DNA from: CAZOVK01 sp964583165 | Lineage (GTDB): Bacteria > Bacillota > Clostridia > Lachnospirales > WRAX01 | Reading direction: 5' to 3' | DNA length: 23,795 nucleotides | Assembly: GCA_964583165.1 (NCBI GenBank) | Contig: CAZOVK010000035.1 | Coordinates: 1 to 23,795 of the forward strand | Shown: one piece after another, positions 16,801 through 23,795 of the stretch | Layout of the letters: each line of letters starts with the position of its first letter | How positions within the stretch are numbered: position 1 is the first letter of the stretch | Made by a program: the position numbers and the translations under genes | Notes under the pieces: model-generated | Told to the model about the DNA's origin: nothing | What the model saw: the letters and a program-made list of their open reading frames with translations, nothing else | The model's database searches: none

Positions 16801-19800
16801 TGGTATTGTCATGGGTATTAAGGGCGCGACTGATGATATTACGGCCATACCCTCAGAGAGTATCAACCATGTAACAACACATGATAATTTGAACCTATAC
16901 GACAAGGTTGTAGTGTCTAATGGCTTGAACGACACGAACAACATGCTTTGGCAAAAGATAAGGGATGGCAGGATGACAGACGGTAGCAGTGTAGATACAG
17001 CTATAGCCTCCGCCACACCATATGCCAGAATCGGTGCTGACCCGTTTGAAAACAATGTTGTTCGTAATACAATCCTTTCAACGGCTATGCTTATGACCAT
17101 GCAGGGCATTCCGTTCTTTCAAGCGGGCGATGAGTTTTTGAAAACGAAATACGGCGACAGCGATAGCTATACCAGCCCCGATTCTATCAATATGATACGT
17201 TGGGCGAATAAGGCTGATTATTTGGCCGTTTCTGACTATTACGCGGGGCTTATCCAGCTTCGCAGACAACATCCGGCGTTTAGATTGGACGGCGCAAATA
17301 TTGATTGGAGCAAGGTCGAGATACTGAATAGTACAAACAATCTTGTCGCCTTCCAACTGAAGGACAATTTGAACGGCGATTCGTGGAAGAATATTGTCGT
17401 GATTTATAATGGTAGCAGTAGCGTGAAATCATTTACTTTACCAACTGCAAACGATAGTCATTGGCATATTGTTGTGCATGATAAACTTGCAGGCACAGAA
17501 AAATTAGGCTCAGACATACGCTCTGATATCAATTTAAGTGTTGGAGGATATTCCGTCATAGTTCTGTATGATGAGGAAACGACCTATACGCCCGAGCCAA
17601 CCACTATAGAGTTGCGCGACACTGTGGTTATAGAACCGGGCAAGACAGAAAACCTCAAAATCACTGTTCGTGACCAAAATGGCAAGGTCATGCAAAACCA
17701 AACCATCACAGGCGAAAGTGATAATGATAGTATCGCGACATACTCAAACGGCAAAGTAACGGCTATTGCTAAGGGTACGGCAACCATAACTTTGACATGC
17801 GGAAGCGCGACAAAGACGCTTACGGTCAAGGTCATGGACTTGTCTGTTTCTGTAACTCCAACCACAATGAACTCCCGTCAGAATGGTGTTATCAGTGTCA
17901 CCGCAACAGATGTAACTATAAAATCCATTTCCGCCAATCTTTCGGCTTTAGGTGGCAGTTACGACTATGCGATATTGGCAGAAAACCATAAGGTGGCGTT
18001 TGGAGTACGGGATTATATCTCGGCGGGAGAAAAGACCATAACCGTCAAGGTTACGGACACGAACAACAACGAATACTACTTCGATAAGACGATAACCGTC
18101 GCGGATACGCTCACAAGCGGTTTTGATTGGGATGAGGCACGTATCTACTCTATGCTGACAGACCGTTTCTTTGACGGCAACGCGACAAACAACACAATAA
18201 ATAACGCTGCGCCTTTAGATAAAGCCAACCCCGGAGCGTACCACGGCGGTGACTTTGTGGGTGTGACGCAAAAGCTGGACTACTTGAAGGATTTGGGCAT
18301 TAACACCATATGGCTTTCGCCCATTGTTTCTAATATTAACGGGAATTTTGGCAATGGCAATAATGGTGATTACTACGCCTATCATGGTTACTGGGCGGAT
18401 GATTTTACCAAACTGAGCCCGTTGTTGGGTACAAGGGCTGATTTGGAAGCACTTATTGACGGGGCGCATGACCGCGGCATGAAGATAATGGTAAGTGTTG
18501 TTTTGAACCATGCGGGTTATGAAACGGAAAGCTTACAACAATTTACTGGCATGTTCCGTGCTACGTCGGGTAATACAGATGAAACGGCTACACTAGCCGG
18601 TTTGCCGGACTTTAAGACGGAGGAAGCCGCCGTACGCAATAAACTTATCGAATGGCAGACGGCATGGGCGCAACTGAAGACTGCAAAGGGCAATTCAATA
18701 GACTATTTCTATCTGGACTCTGTCAAGCATATAGATTATGAAACATGGTGGCAATTCAAGTCTGCCCTTGCGCCTATTAACGCCGAGCACAAGCTATTGG
18801 GTGAGGTTTGGGCAGATGATGATAAGATTGCCACTTATCTTAATAACGGCATTCTAGATTCAGCACTGGACTTTGCGTTCAAAGGTTATGCTACAGCATT
18901 CCTTGATGGTAATATCGACGTGGCTGAAAGCAATTTAGAGGCGCGCAACGGCTCTTTGTCCAACATTGCCACAAAGGGGCAATTCTTGAGCTTCTATGAT
19001 GAAGACAGATTCCTATACACCATTGGTGATGACACAGACAAGATGCGTCTGGCGGCAACCCTTCAGATTACCACTAAAGGGCAACCTATCGTTTACTATG
19101 GTGAAGAGATTGGCATGACGGGAGAAAACAACTGGCCGACTTATGACAACAGGAAGGACTTCGACTGGACACAGGTGGATACCTCAAATACCATGCTCGC
19201 ACACTACACAAAGCTATTAAATATCCGCGCTGACTATAGCAAGCTATTCTCAAAGGGCTTCCATCAGAAGACGGCGGGTGGAGATTCAGACAAGTTCCTT
19301 GTCTTTGCACGCGGGTATGATGTAAATATGGCTTATGTGGGTATAAACCAGAATGACACAGCCGTTAACGTCGTTATCAAACCCAGTATCGACGATAATA
19401 AAATTCTGTCAATAAAAGACGTATATAACGACAAGACATATACGCCTGACAGCACAGGTCAATTCACAATGACTATCCCCGCGATAAATGACGGTGGTAC
19501 GGCAATAGTGACAATGGTTTTAGAGCGTCCGTTGCCTCCCGAAGATAACGACAACGGGAATAACGATGGCGACAATGATGGCAACAATAATAATGGTGGC
19601 GGCTCTACAAGCCCTGTAATACCCAATACAGGCGGCCCCACTATCAGTAACCCGTTGACGAATAACAACACAACCTCTGTTACTGTCACAATACCGTCTA
19701 CAGGTTCTGGCAATACCATAAGCGCGAATCTGACTGCGGAAATAGTAAACAGCGCCATTAAAGCTGTAGTGCAACACAGTCAGGTGAATAATACTGCGCC

Positions 19801-20839
19801 TGTATTGCAGTTTTATGTTCAGACGCCGGTTAATACGGCCGCTGTTGACTTAAAGATACCATATGAAGCAATGAAGGCAATAGCGGATGTTTCGGATTTG
19901 TCCTTGACGTTTAAGGTCGGCGGGTTAGCAGAGATAAGACTATGTTCAATAGCCACAAGTGCTGTTTATTCATCCGCCACGTCAGATGTGGTGTTTACGG
20001 CAAGGCGCGTTGAACCTTCACAATCACCATTGCAAGGCAGACCGTGTTATGAATTTAATATCACAAGCGGCGGCAAAGCGATAACAAACTTCAAAGGCGG
20101 CAAGGCTACAATTGTCATCCCCTATACGCCACAAAACGGCGAAAAAGCGCAAAACGTTGTTGTATATTATGTTGATGAAAGCGGCAAGTTTGAAACCGTC
20201 AAGGCTAGTGCATTTAATAAGAGCAAAGGCGTTGTGACGTTTATAACACACCATTTCTCAAAGTATCTGATAGGGTACAATGAAAAGCGTTTCAATGATG
20301 TAAGTGAGACCGATTGGTTCGCGGACACAGTAAGTTTCGTCGCGGCGCGCTCTATGTTTGAAGGCTTCAATGATAACTTTGACCCGTATGGCAACATGAC
20401 ACGCGCTATGTTTGTGGCGGTGTTGGCGCGACTAGACAATGCGGACTTGTCTGTCTACAAAACATCAGCGTTTTTAGATGCCCCAATTACAGAATGGTAT
20501 GGTCAATCGGCGGCATGGGCAAAGGATAAGGGCATTCTGTCCGGTTATGACAACGGTTTGTTCGCCCCTAACGACACTATTACAAGAGAACAAATGGCTG
20601 TCATGCTGACAAACTATGTCAACTATAAGGGTATAAACCTACCCGCAAATGGCTCTGCTGAACCGTTCTCTGACAGTTCACAATTCAGTCCTTGGGCAGT
20701 AGATGCCATTAACGTCTTGCGCCGACTGAAACTCATGAACGGCGTTGGCGCGAACCGATTCAATCCGCTTGGCAGAGCTTCAAGGGCAGAAACCGCACAG
20801 ATTTTCGCCAACTACCTTAACGCAATGCTCTCTGAATAA
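13817..20839 (+). CDS. SLH-anchored amylopullulanase-like protein with two GH13 domains, active sites degenerate
   Basis: This is a 2340-residue secreted protein from a TTG start, 8 bases after AAGGAGG. It has a signal peptide (1-33), two starch-module-like beta domains (about 70-300), an Ig-like domain, a CBM41/PUD-like domain (about 393-487) and a CBM48-like domain (about 583-690). A type I pullulanase GH13 domain follows (about 716-1180; WGYNPVNFNVPEGSYS at 794). Next are a BIG2 domain (about 1260-1341), an Ig-like domain, an alpha-amylase GH13 domain (about 1436-1800; LPDFKTEE at 1596), an Asn/Asp/Gly linker, an unrecognised domain (about 1948-2155) and three SLH repeats (2156-2340) for cell-wall anchoring. 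In GH13 number 1, region II reads DGFKFS, so the nucleophile Asp is Ser911 and the invariant Arg is Lys909; Glu941 and Asp1023 remain. In GH13 number 2, Asp1634 and Glu1663 remain, but the region II Arg is Tyr1632, the region IV His is Tyr1727 and the region I Asp is Ser1560. Activity is therefore doubtful, at least for domain 1. Confidence 0.9.
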   Translation: MAIKRTLSLLLTLVLTLLLSQTSTLGYYSVMASELIDDWENSVDSPDDVFNVDNESENLLGANELNLMTLTLLTTDSFYSVNLPGGYAWAVRGNIDGNWNYLQRNRLSRLDDNLYAISYVKDAGNFQFMLGGDDWGRSFGVGNDASSYSAINLTLNTRSKVTFYFKDSDVADNRRLYVYVLGEDDKTNAEAAVISSDSKITWYAPENSRDITLTAGTLMTALLAANSADMLKFVDYNCDGTYYTLTRHLQAGSYTATTADYGSATINIPKAAIVTLYIDFSEPTQTLKYSILLKEPKLEIVGAPKLVQIGNTVNLVSSFTDEFGAAATPTVSWTLKTDVSGVSITPDGALTVGSNVTPDTTFTVVATVNYNNAFEPPYNKFYIVEHTITAVPVLTEFKFNYLRFNGDYDGWNLWAWQEGELGQSYPFDIPNGNMMSAVIGISGKVDKLNFITRKGNWADQEGGNRVFDKSKGNEVWLVQGDTNVYYSLADAMAKEMIFAVMDSTQQVRFKVKGNPTSVDFSKFAVYQNNALLNGTSSRVDEEGIGVVTISSPIDPTALLEIRDLSGVYKKKEIMLRNVLNSYMYTGNDLGFTKSGQTSSFNVWAPTAKTVSVAVYNSAGVYNNNGLVTDHSTPDSLISMTRDARTGVWTGTSTADLTGKYYMYKVEFANGTTNYAVDPYARAVSANGQRGAIVNLTATNPTNWKPNEKPQTVVNDTDHVLYELHVRDFSIDPTAGFVNKGKYLAFTETGLTYGNTEAKIGIDHLKQLGVTTVQLMPVFDFYAVNELAGSPKGDWGYNPVNFNVPEGSYSTNPSDPTKRINEFKQMVQALHDADIRVVMDVAYTHTFDTANSAFNKIVPGYYYRTLDAPTDYANGSGQGNEIATERAMVRKFILDSVKYWAREYNIDGFKFSLMGLLDTTTASMITSQLKSEIDPTILVYGEPWQEGGSPLMNGVSKGEQKNQGYAVFNDNLRTAMIGYSDNSRKGFATGESGKEDGIVMGIKGATDDITAIPSESINHVTTHDNLNLYDKVVVSNGLNDTNNMLWQKIRDGRMTDGSSVDTAIASATPYARIGADPFENNVVRNTILSTAMLMTMQGIPFFQAGDEFLKTKYGDSDSYTSPDSINMIRWANKADYLAVSDYYAGLIQLRRQHPAFRLDGANIDWSKVEILNSTNNLVAFQLKDNLNGDSWKNIVVIYNGSSSVKSFTLPTANDSHWHIVVHDKLAGTEKLGSDIRSDINLSVGGYSVIVLYDEETTYTPEPTTIELRDTVVIEPGKTENLKITVRDQNGKVMQNQTITGESDNDSIATYSNGKVTAIAKGTATITLTCGSATKTLTVKVMDLSVSVTPTTMNSRQNGVISVTATDVTIKSISANLSALGGSYDYAILAENHKVAFGVRDYISAGEKTITVKVTDTNNNEYYFDKTITVADTLTSGFDWDEARIYSMLTDRFFDGNATNNTINNAAPLDKANPGAYHGGDFVGVTQKLDYLKDLGINTIWLSPIVSNINGNFGNGNNGDYYAYHGYWADDFTKLSPLLGTRADLEALIDGAHDRGMKIMVSVVLNHAGYETESLQQFTGMFRATSGNTDETATLAGLPDFKTEEAAVRNKLIEWQTAWAQLKTAKGNSIDYFYLDSVKHIDYETWWQFKSALAPINAEHKLLGEVWADDDKIATYLNNGILDSALDFAFKGYATAFLDGNIDVAESNLEARNGSLSNIATKGQFLSFYDEDRFLYTIGDDTDKMRLAATLQITTKGQPIVYYGEEIGMTGENNWPTYDNRKDFDWTQVDTSNTMLAHYTKLLNIRADYSKLFSKGFHQKTAGGDSDKFLVFARGYDVNMAYVGINQNDTAVNVVIKPSIDDNKILSIKDVYNDKTYTPDSTGQFTMTIPAINDGGTAIVTMVLERPLPPEDNDNGNNDGDNDGNNNNGGGSTSPVIPNTGGPTISNPLTNNNTTSVTVTIPSTGSGNTISANLTAEIVNSAIKAVVQHSQVNNTAPVLQFYVQTPVNTAAVDLKIPYEAMKAIADVSDLSLTFKVGGLAEIRLCSIATSAVYSSATSDVVFTARRVEPSQSPLQGRPCYEFNITSGGKAITNFKGGKATIVIPYTPQNGEKAQNVVVYYVDESGKFETVKASAFNKSKGVVTFITHHFSKYLIGYNEKRFNDVSETDWFADTVSFVAARSMFEGFNDNFDPYGNMTRAMFVAVLARLDNADLSVYKTSAFLDAPITEWYGQSAAWAKDKGILSGYDNGLFAPNDTITREQMAVMLTNYVNYKGINLPANGSAEPFSDSSQFSPWAVDAINVLRRLKLMNGVGANRFNPLGRASRAETAQIFANYLNAMLSE

Positions 20840-20877
20840 TTCTGGTTAAATAACCTACCCTAGCAATTCAACAAAGT

Positions 20878-20978
20878 AACGCCACTTAGCCTAACAGCTT
20901 AAACGTTCGCTACCTGCATTTCTTTGAGAATGCTCGTGAACAAACTAAGCTGACTTAAAGGCTCAGTGGCGTTTATAT
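20878..20978 (+). terminator. Long imperfect stem-loop, probable terminator of the amylopullulanase gene
   Basis: AACGCCACTTAGCCT (20878-20892) pairs with AGGCTCAGTGGCGTT (20959-20973) with one mismatch. Inside, CAGCTT (about 20895-20900) pairs with AAGCTG (about 20947-20952). The outer stem is followed by the T-rich TTTATATTC. The roughly 95-base span is long for a simple terminator, so a small structured element is possible. Confidence 0.6.
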
Positions 20979-21110
20979 TCAATCATTATTTTACACTCAA
21001 TGCCCATTAAATGAAACAAACAGATGTTAAAGCATTGTGTAAGGACTAGTAAATAAACACAAAGTCTCAACAGGAATTATACACAAATTGTAGAGTTTGC
21101 TCATACTTAC

Positions 21111-21138
21111 TTGACAAAACCCCTTTTTCATGTATAAT
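21111..21138 (+). promoter_or_regulatory. Strong sigma-A promoter of the ABC transporter operon
   Basis: Consensus TTGACA (21111-21116) and TATAAT (21133-21138) are 16 bases apart. The start site would be near 21145, about 35 bases before the ATG at 21181. Both boxes are perfect, which fits an abundant lipoprotein. Confidence 0.85.
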
Positions 21139-21180
21139 TGACTTGTAGTAGCAAAAATATTTTGGAAAGGAACAAACACT

Positions 21181-22830
21181 ATGAAGAGAATTGTTTCGCT
21201 TTTTGTCATCAGTGTGTTGGTTCTTGGGCTTATGGCTTGTTCATCAAGCACGCCAAGCGCAAGTACAACGCCTAGTTCAACGCCCAGTACTTCACAGTCA
21301 TCATCATCGTCTACAGCCGCCACGCCGACACCGGCCCCGACTGACAACACACCAAAGTCTGCTGACAATGACCTGGTTGTCGCTATGCAGGCGGACGCAA
21401 CACACCTAGACCCGCACGTATCTAGTAACGGCGTGTCAAACACGATTACAAATACCATGTATGAAACACTGTTGACTTTCAATGAGAAATCAGAGATTAT
21501 ACCGCTTCTTGCCAAGTCTTATGTGGTTTCTGACGATGCTTTGAGCTATACCTTTACATTGAACGAAGGTATTAAGTTCCATGACGGCGAGCCTTTCAAC
21601 GCCGAATCGGTAGTTGCTACATATCAGCGCGGTGTTGATGACAGCACCCTTACGCTTGTCAGACAAATCGCTAACTGGGAGAGCGTTACGGCAGACAGCG
21701 AGTATGTCGTTACAATCAAGCTTAAAACCCCCAACAACACGTTTGTAAACAAGATTACGCAGTTCAGAATCGTCAGCCCCAAGGCCATTAAAGAGGGCGG
21801 CAAGGACTGGCTTGCGAAGAACTCCGCCGGTACAGGTCCGTTCGTGCTCTCTGAAAGAGTTGACGGCGCGTACACGAAGATGGTTCGCAACGAAAACTAC
21901 TGGCAGAACGGCCCCAAGATTGATTCGCTTACGTTTAAGGTTGTTCCCGAAGACGGCGCGCGTATCGCTATGATTCAAACAGGCGAAGCAGACATCATCA
22001 ACCCGTTGCCGGCAATTGACGTTGACCGCCTCTCCGGTGATTCGTCGATTATCATCAACAACATCCCCAGTATTACGTACAGATACGTAACACTTAACAC
22101 ACAGCTTACATTGCCCGACGGCAAACAGCCTTTCGCTGATGTACGCGTTCGCCAAGCTTTGAACTACGCGTTTGACAGCACGGCTTATGCCAAGGTTGTA
22201 TTCAACGGCTATGCGCTTGAACCCACTTCGATTTTCTCGCAGGCGATTATGTACTATTCGCCCCAGACTCCTTATAAAAAGGACATCGAGAAGGCCAAGG
22301 CTCTTATGAAAGAAGCGGGCTTTGAAGATGGTTTCACCGTCAATATCGTTGTTGATAACACGACGGTTGAGATGAAGGGCGCGGAGTTTGTGAAGCAACA
22401 GCTTTCCGAAATCAACGTCAATGTTGAGCTTCTCGCTAACGAATCAACGGCCAACGCCGCTATCACAAGCGCACCGCTTGAAGAAACAAAGGTCCAGATG
22501 TGGTATGTCAACTGGGGTTCCGGTTCTTATGAAGCCGACGGCTCTATGAGAAACATACTTCACGGCACGAAGTTCCCCCCGAACGGCTATAACACGGCGT
22601 TCTGGAACGACGAGAAATTCAACACACTGCTTGACGACGCGCTTCTTCTGACAGACAAGAACGAAATCGCGGCTAAGTACGCCGAAGCACAGGCAATCGC
22701 ATGGGAAGAATGCCCCTGGATTTTCCTTGGCAACGACAATACCCTTAACGCTTACAAGTCCTACGTCAAGGGTCTTATGTATAAGCCGGGCGGAGATATC
22801 GTGTTCAGAACCGCTGAGTTAGAGCAATAA
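21181..22830 (+). CDS. ABC transporter substrate-binding lipoprotein, family 5 (peptide type)
   Basis: This 549-residue protein has a lipoprotein signal ending in the lipobox LMAC (Cys20). A Ser/Thr/Pro linker follows (about 21-55), which spaces the binding domain from the membrane. The SBP_bac_5 fold follows: DLVVAMQADATHLDPHVSSN, TMYETLLTFNEKSEIIPLLAKSY, YTFTLNEGIKFHDGEPFNAE, then AGTGPFVLSERVDG and RNENYW. These are hallmarks of the DppA/OppA/nickel-peptide group. The ligand is probably a short peptide, but some members bind oligosaccharides or metal chelates, and sequence alone does not decide. Codons look unusually GC-ending compared with neighbouring genes, which fits strong expression. 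A DppB-type permease gene follows. Confidence 0.92.
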   Translation: MKRIVSLFVISVLVLGLMACSSSTPSASTTPSSTPSTSQSSSSSTAATPTPAPTDNTPKSADNDLVVAMQADATHLDPHVSSNGVSNTITNTMYETLLTFNEKSEIIPLLAKSYVVSDDALSYTFTLNEGIKFHDGEPFNAESVVATYQRGVDDSTLTLVRQIANWESVTADSEYVVTIKLKTPNNTFVNKITQFRIVSPKAIKEGGKDWLAKNSAGTGPFVLSERVDGAYTKMVRNENYWQNGPKIDSLTFKVVPEDGARIAMIQTGEADIINPLPAIDVDRLSGDSSIIINNIPSITYRYVTLNTQLTLPDGKQPFADVRVRQALNYAFDSTAYAKVVFNGYALEPTSIFSQAIMYYSPQTPYKKDIEKAKALMKEAGFEDGFTVNIVVDNTTVEMKGAEFVKQQLSEINVNVELLANESTANAAITSAPLEETKVQMWYVNWGSGSYEADGSMRNILHGTKFPPNGYNTAFWNDEKFNTLLDDALLLTDKNEIAAKYAEAQAIAWEECPWIFLGNDNTLNAYKSYVKGLMYKPGGDIVFRTAELEQ

Positions 22831-22867
22831 AGATAACGAAATAGAGCTTACGAAGTAAATGCTTCGG

Positions 22868-22900
22868 AAAAGGGGTAGTGTTTACTATCCCTTTTCTATA
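22868..22900 (+). terminator. Stem-loop between binding-protein and permease genes (partial terminator)
   Basis: AAAAGGGGTAGT (22868-22879) pairs over 12 positions, with one wobble, with ACTATCCCTTTT (22884-22895) across a GTTT loop; the 3' arm itself ends in TTTT. Such hairpins after a binding-protein gene commonly cut read-through or stabilise the upstream message, so the lipoprotein is made in excess over the permeases. Confidence 0.7.
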
Positions 22901-22916
22901 TTGCGGGGGTGTATGG

Positions 22917-23795
22917 ATGAATCGCTACTTTGTCAGGCGGATATTGGAAACCATACCGCTTATGTTTATTATCTCAATCTTTGTCTTCATGTTTATACGC
23001 ATCCTTCCGGGCGACCCTGCCAGAACGCTCGCAGGCGTTGAGGCCACGCCACAGGAGGTTGAGGCCATACGCGAGGAATTTGGTCTGAACGACCCGTTGG
23101 TTGTTCAGTATGTCAATTATATGAAGAATCTGTTTGTCGGGAATATGGGGCGTAGCTTAAAGTCCAATATACCCGTCACGGAACTGATTCTGTCGAGAAT
23201 GCAGTTTACGCTGAAACTCGTTTTTGCGGGGTTACTTTGGGCACCTGTTTTGGGTATTTTTATCGGCGTCTTATCAGCCATAAACCGCGGGAAGATTCTC
23301 GATTATGGCGGTATGTTTATTGCCATAACAGGTCTGTCCGCGCCGGGCTTCTGGCTTGGGCTTATGGGTATACAGATTTTCGCGGTTCAGCTTGGGCTAT
23401 TGCCGACAGGCGGGCTTGATAGTTGGAAGGGCTTTATCTTGCCGTCATTCGTTATGGGTACGGGCATTATGGCCGTTCTTGCGCGTTATTCACGTTCGAG
23501 TATGCTTGAAACCCTACGCGAAGACTATGTAAGAACCGCGCGCGCCAAAGGTCAGCGTGAGTTTTGGGTAATGTTCTCCCATGCGTTTAAGAACTCGCTT
23601 ATTCAAGTCGTGACTATTCTGGGCTTACAGATAGGCGCGTTGCTTTCCGGCTCTGTTATCACAGAAACCATTTTCTCGATACCGGGCATGGGCAGACTGC
23701 TTGTTGACTCTATCGCTTTCCGCGATTACCCCGTAATCCAGGGGTTACTAATGCTGTTTGCGCTTCAATATTTACTTATAAATCTGGTTGTTGAT
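22917..23795 (+). CDS. ABC transporter permease, DppB/OppB type, 3' end missing
   Basis: I read this gene by translating from the ATG at 22917, behind a GGGGG ribosome binding site; all 293 codons to the window edge are open. The first membrane segment and FIRILPGDPAR (about residues 25-38) are typical of DppB-type permeases. GLNDPLVVQYVNYMKNLFVG is the periplasmic-loop motif, and EDYVRTARAKGQ is the EAA loop that contacts the ATPase subunit. Further membrane segments follow, with VITETIFSIPGMGRLL near the end. It forms half of the channel of the peptide-type transporter whose binding protein is encoded upstream. The second permease and the ATPase genes presumably lie to the right. Confidence 0.92.
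   Translation, partial: MNRYFVRRILETIPLMFIISIFVFMFIRILPGDPARTLAGVEATPQEVEAIREEFGLNDPLVVQYVNYMKNLFVGNMGRSLKSNIPVTELILSRMQFTLKLVFAGLLWAPVLGIFIGVLSAINRGKILDYGGMFIAITGLSAPGFWLGLMGIQIFAVQLGLLPTGGLDSWKGFILPSFVMGTGIMAVLARYSRSSMLETLREDYVRTARAKGQREFWVMFSHAFKNSLIQVVTILGLQIGALLSGSVITETIFSIPGMGRLLVDSIAFRDYPVIQGLLMLFALQYLLINLVVD

Noticed and set aside
21490..22398. Minus-strand open frame of 302 codons inside the substrate-binding protein gene
   Set aside because: It is the complement of a well-supported coding sequence with strong codon bias; its translation has no known fold and there is no promoter on that strand.
1..23795. CRISPR arrays, tRNA and rRNA genes, attachment sites
   Set aside because: No regularly spaced repeats, cloverleaf-like sequences or conserved rRNA stretches were noticed by eye. 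I found no direct repeats bounding the central operon that would mark an integrated island, though a computed search could still find short ones.

Overview
The window looks like chromosomal DNA from a low-to-moderate GC Gram-positive anaerobe of the Clostridia type. The evidence is two S-layer-homology (SLH) anchored surface enzymes, a lipobox substrate-binding protein, strong GGAGG ribosome binding sites with some GTG and TTG starts, sigma-A promoters and an IS110-type transposase remnant. No species can be assigned from sequence alone.

Left part (1-3352). A leftward gene runs off the edge and encodes an SLH-anchored M13 (neprilysin/PepO-like) metallopeptidase. It is followed by a decayed zone with a palindrome-rich block, a broken IS110-family transposase and a frameshifted small membrane-protein gene.

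Central part (3461-11830, all minus strand). This is the most interesting segment. Six tightly packed genes appear to form one operon: a WYL-domain transcription factor, a dynamin-like GTPase, a small protein with two C-terminal membrane segments, a 1027-residue HerA/FtsK-type ATPase, a WHH (HNH/Endo VII superfamily) nuclease and a SUKH (SMI1/KNR4) immunity protein. Four of the five junctions either overlap or are separated by under 20 bases. A good sigma-A promoter lies upstream, with an inverted repeat in the leader, and an intrinsic terminator closes the operon. I infer a membrane-associated ATPase/GTPase machine that carries or controls a nuclease toxin with its antidote, either as a defence system or as a toxin-delivery system. 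I cannot name an established system with this gene order.

Right part (11831-23795, plus strand). Two small paralogous genes sharing an MAFVNE start come first. Next is a 2340-residue SLH-anchored amylopullulanase-like protein with two GH13 domains, both with substitutions at normally invariant active-site positions; the first has lost its catalytic nucleophile. The window ends with a family-5 ABC transporter lipoprotein gene and the start of its DppB-type permease gene, which runs off the right edge. The surface enzymes and the transporter fit a scavenging polymer and peptide degrader. The central operon is functionally unrelated and looks like an accessory island next to mobile-element debris.
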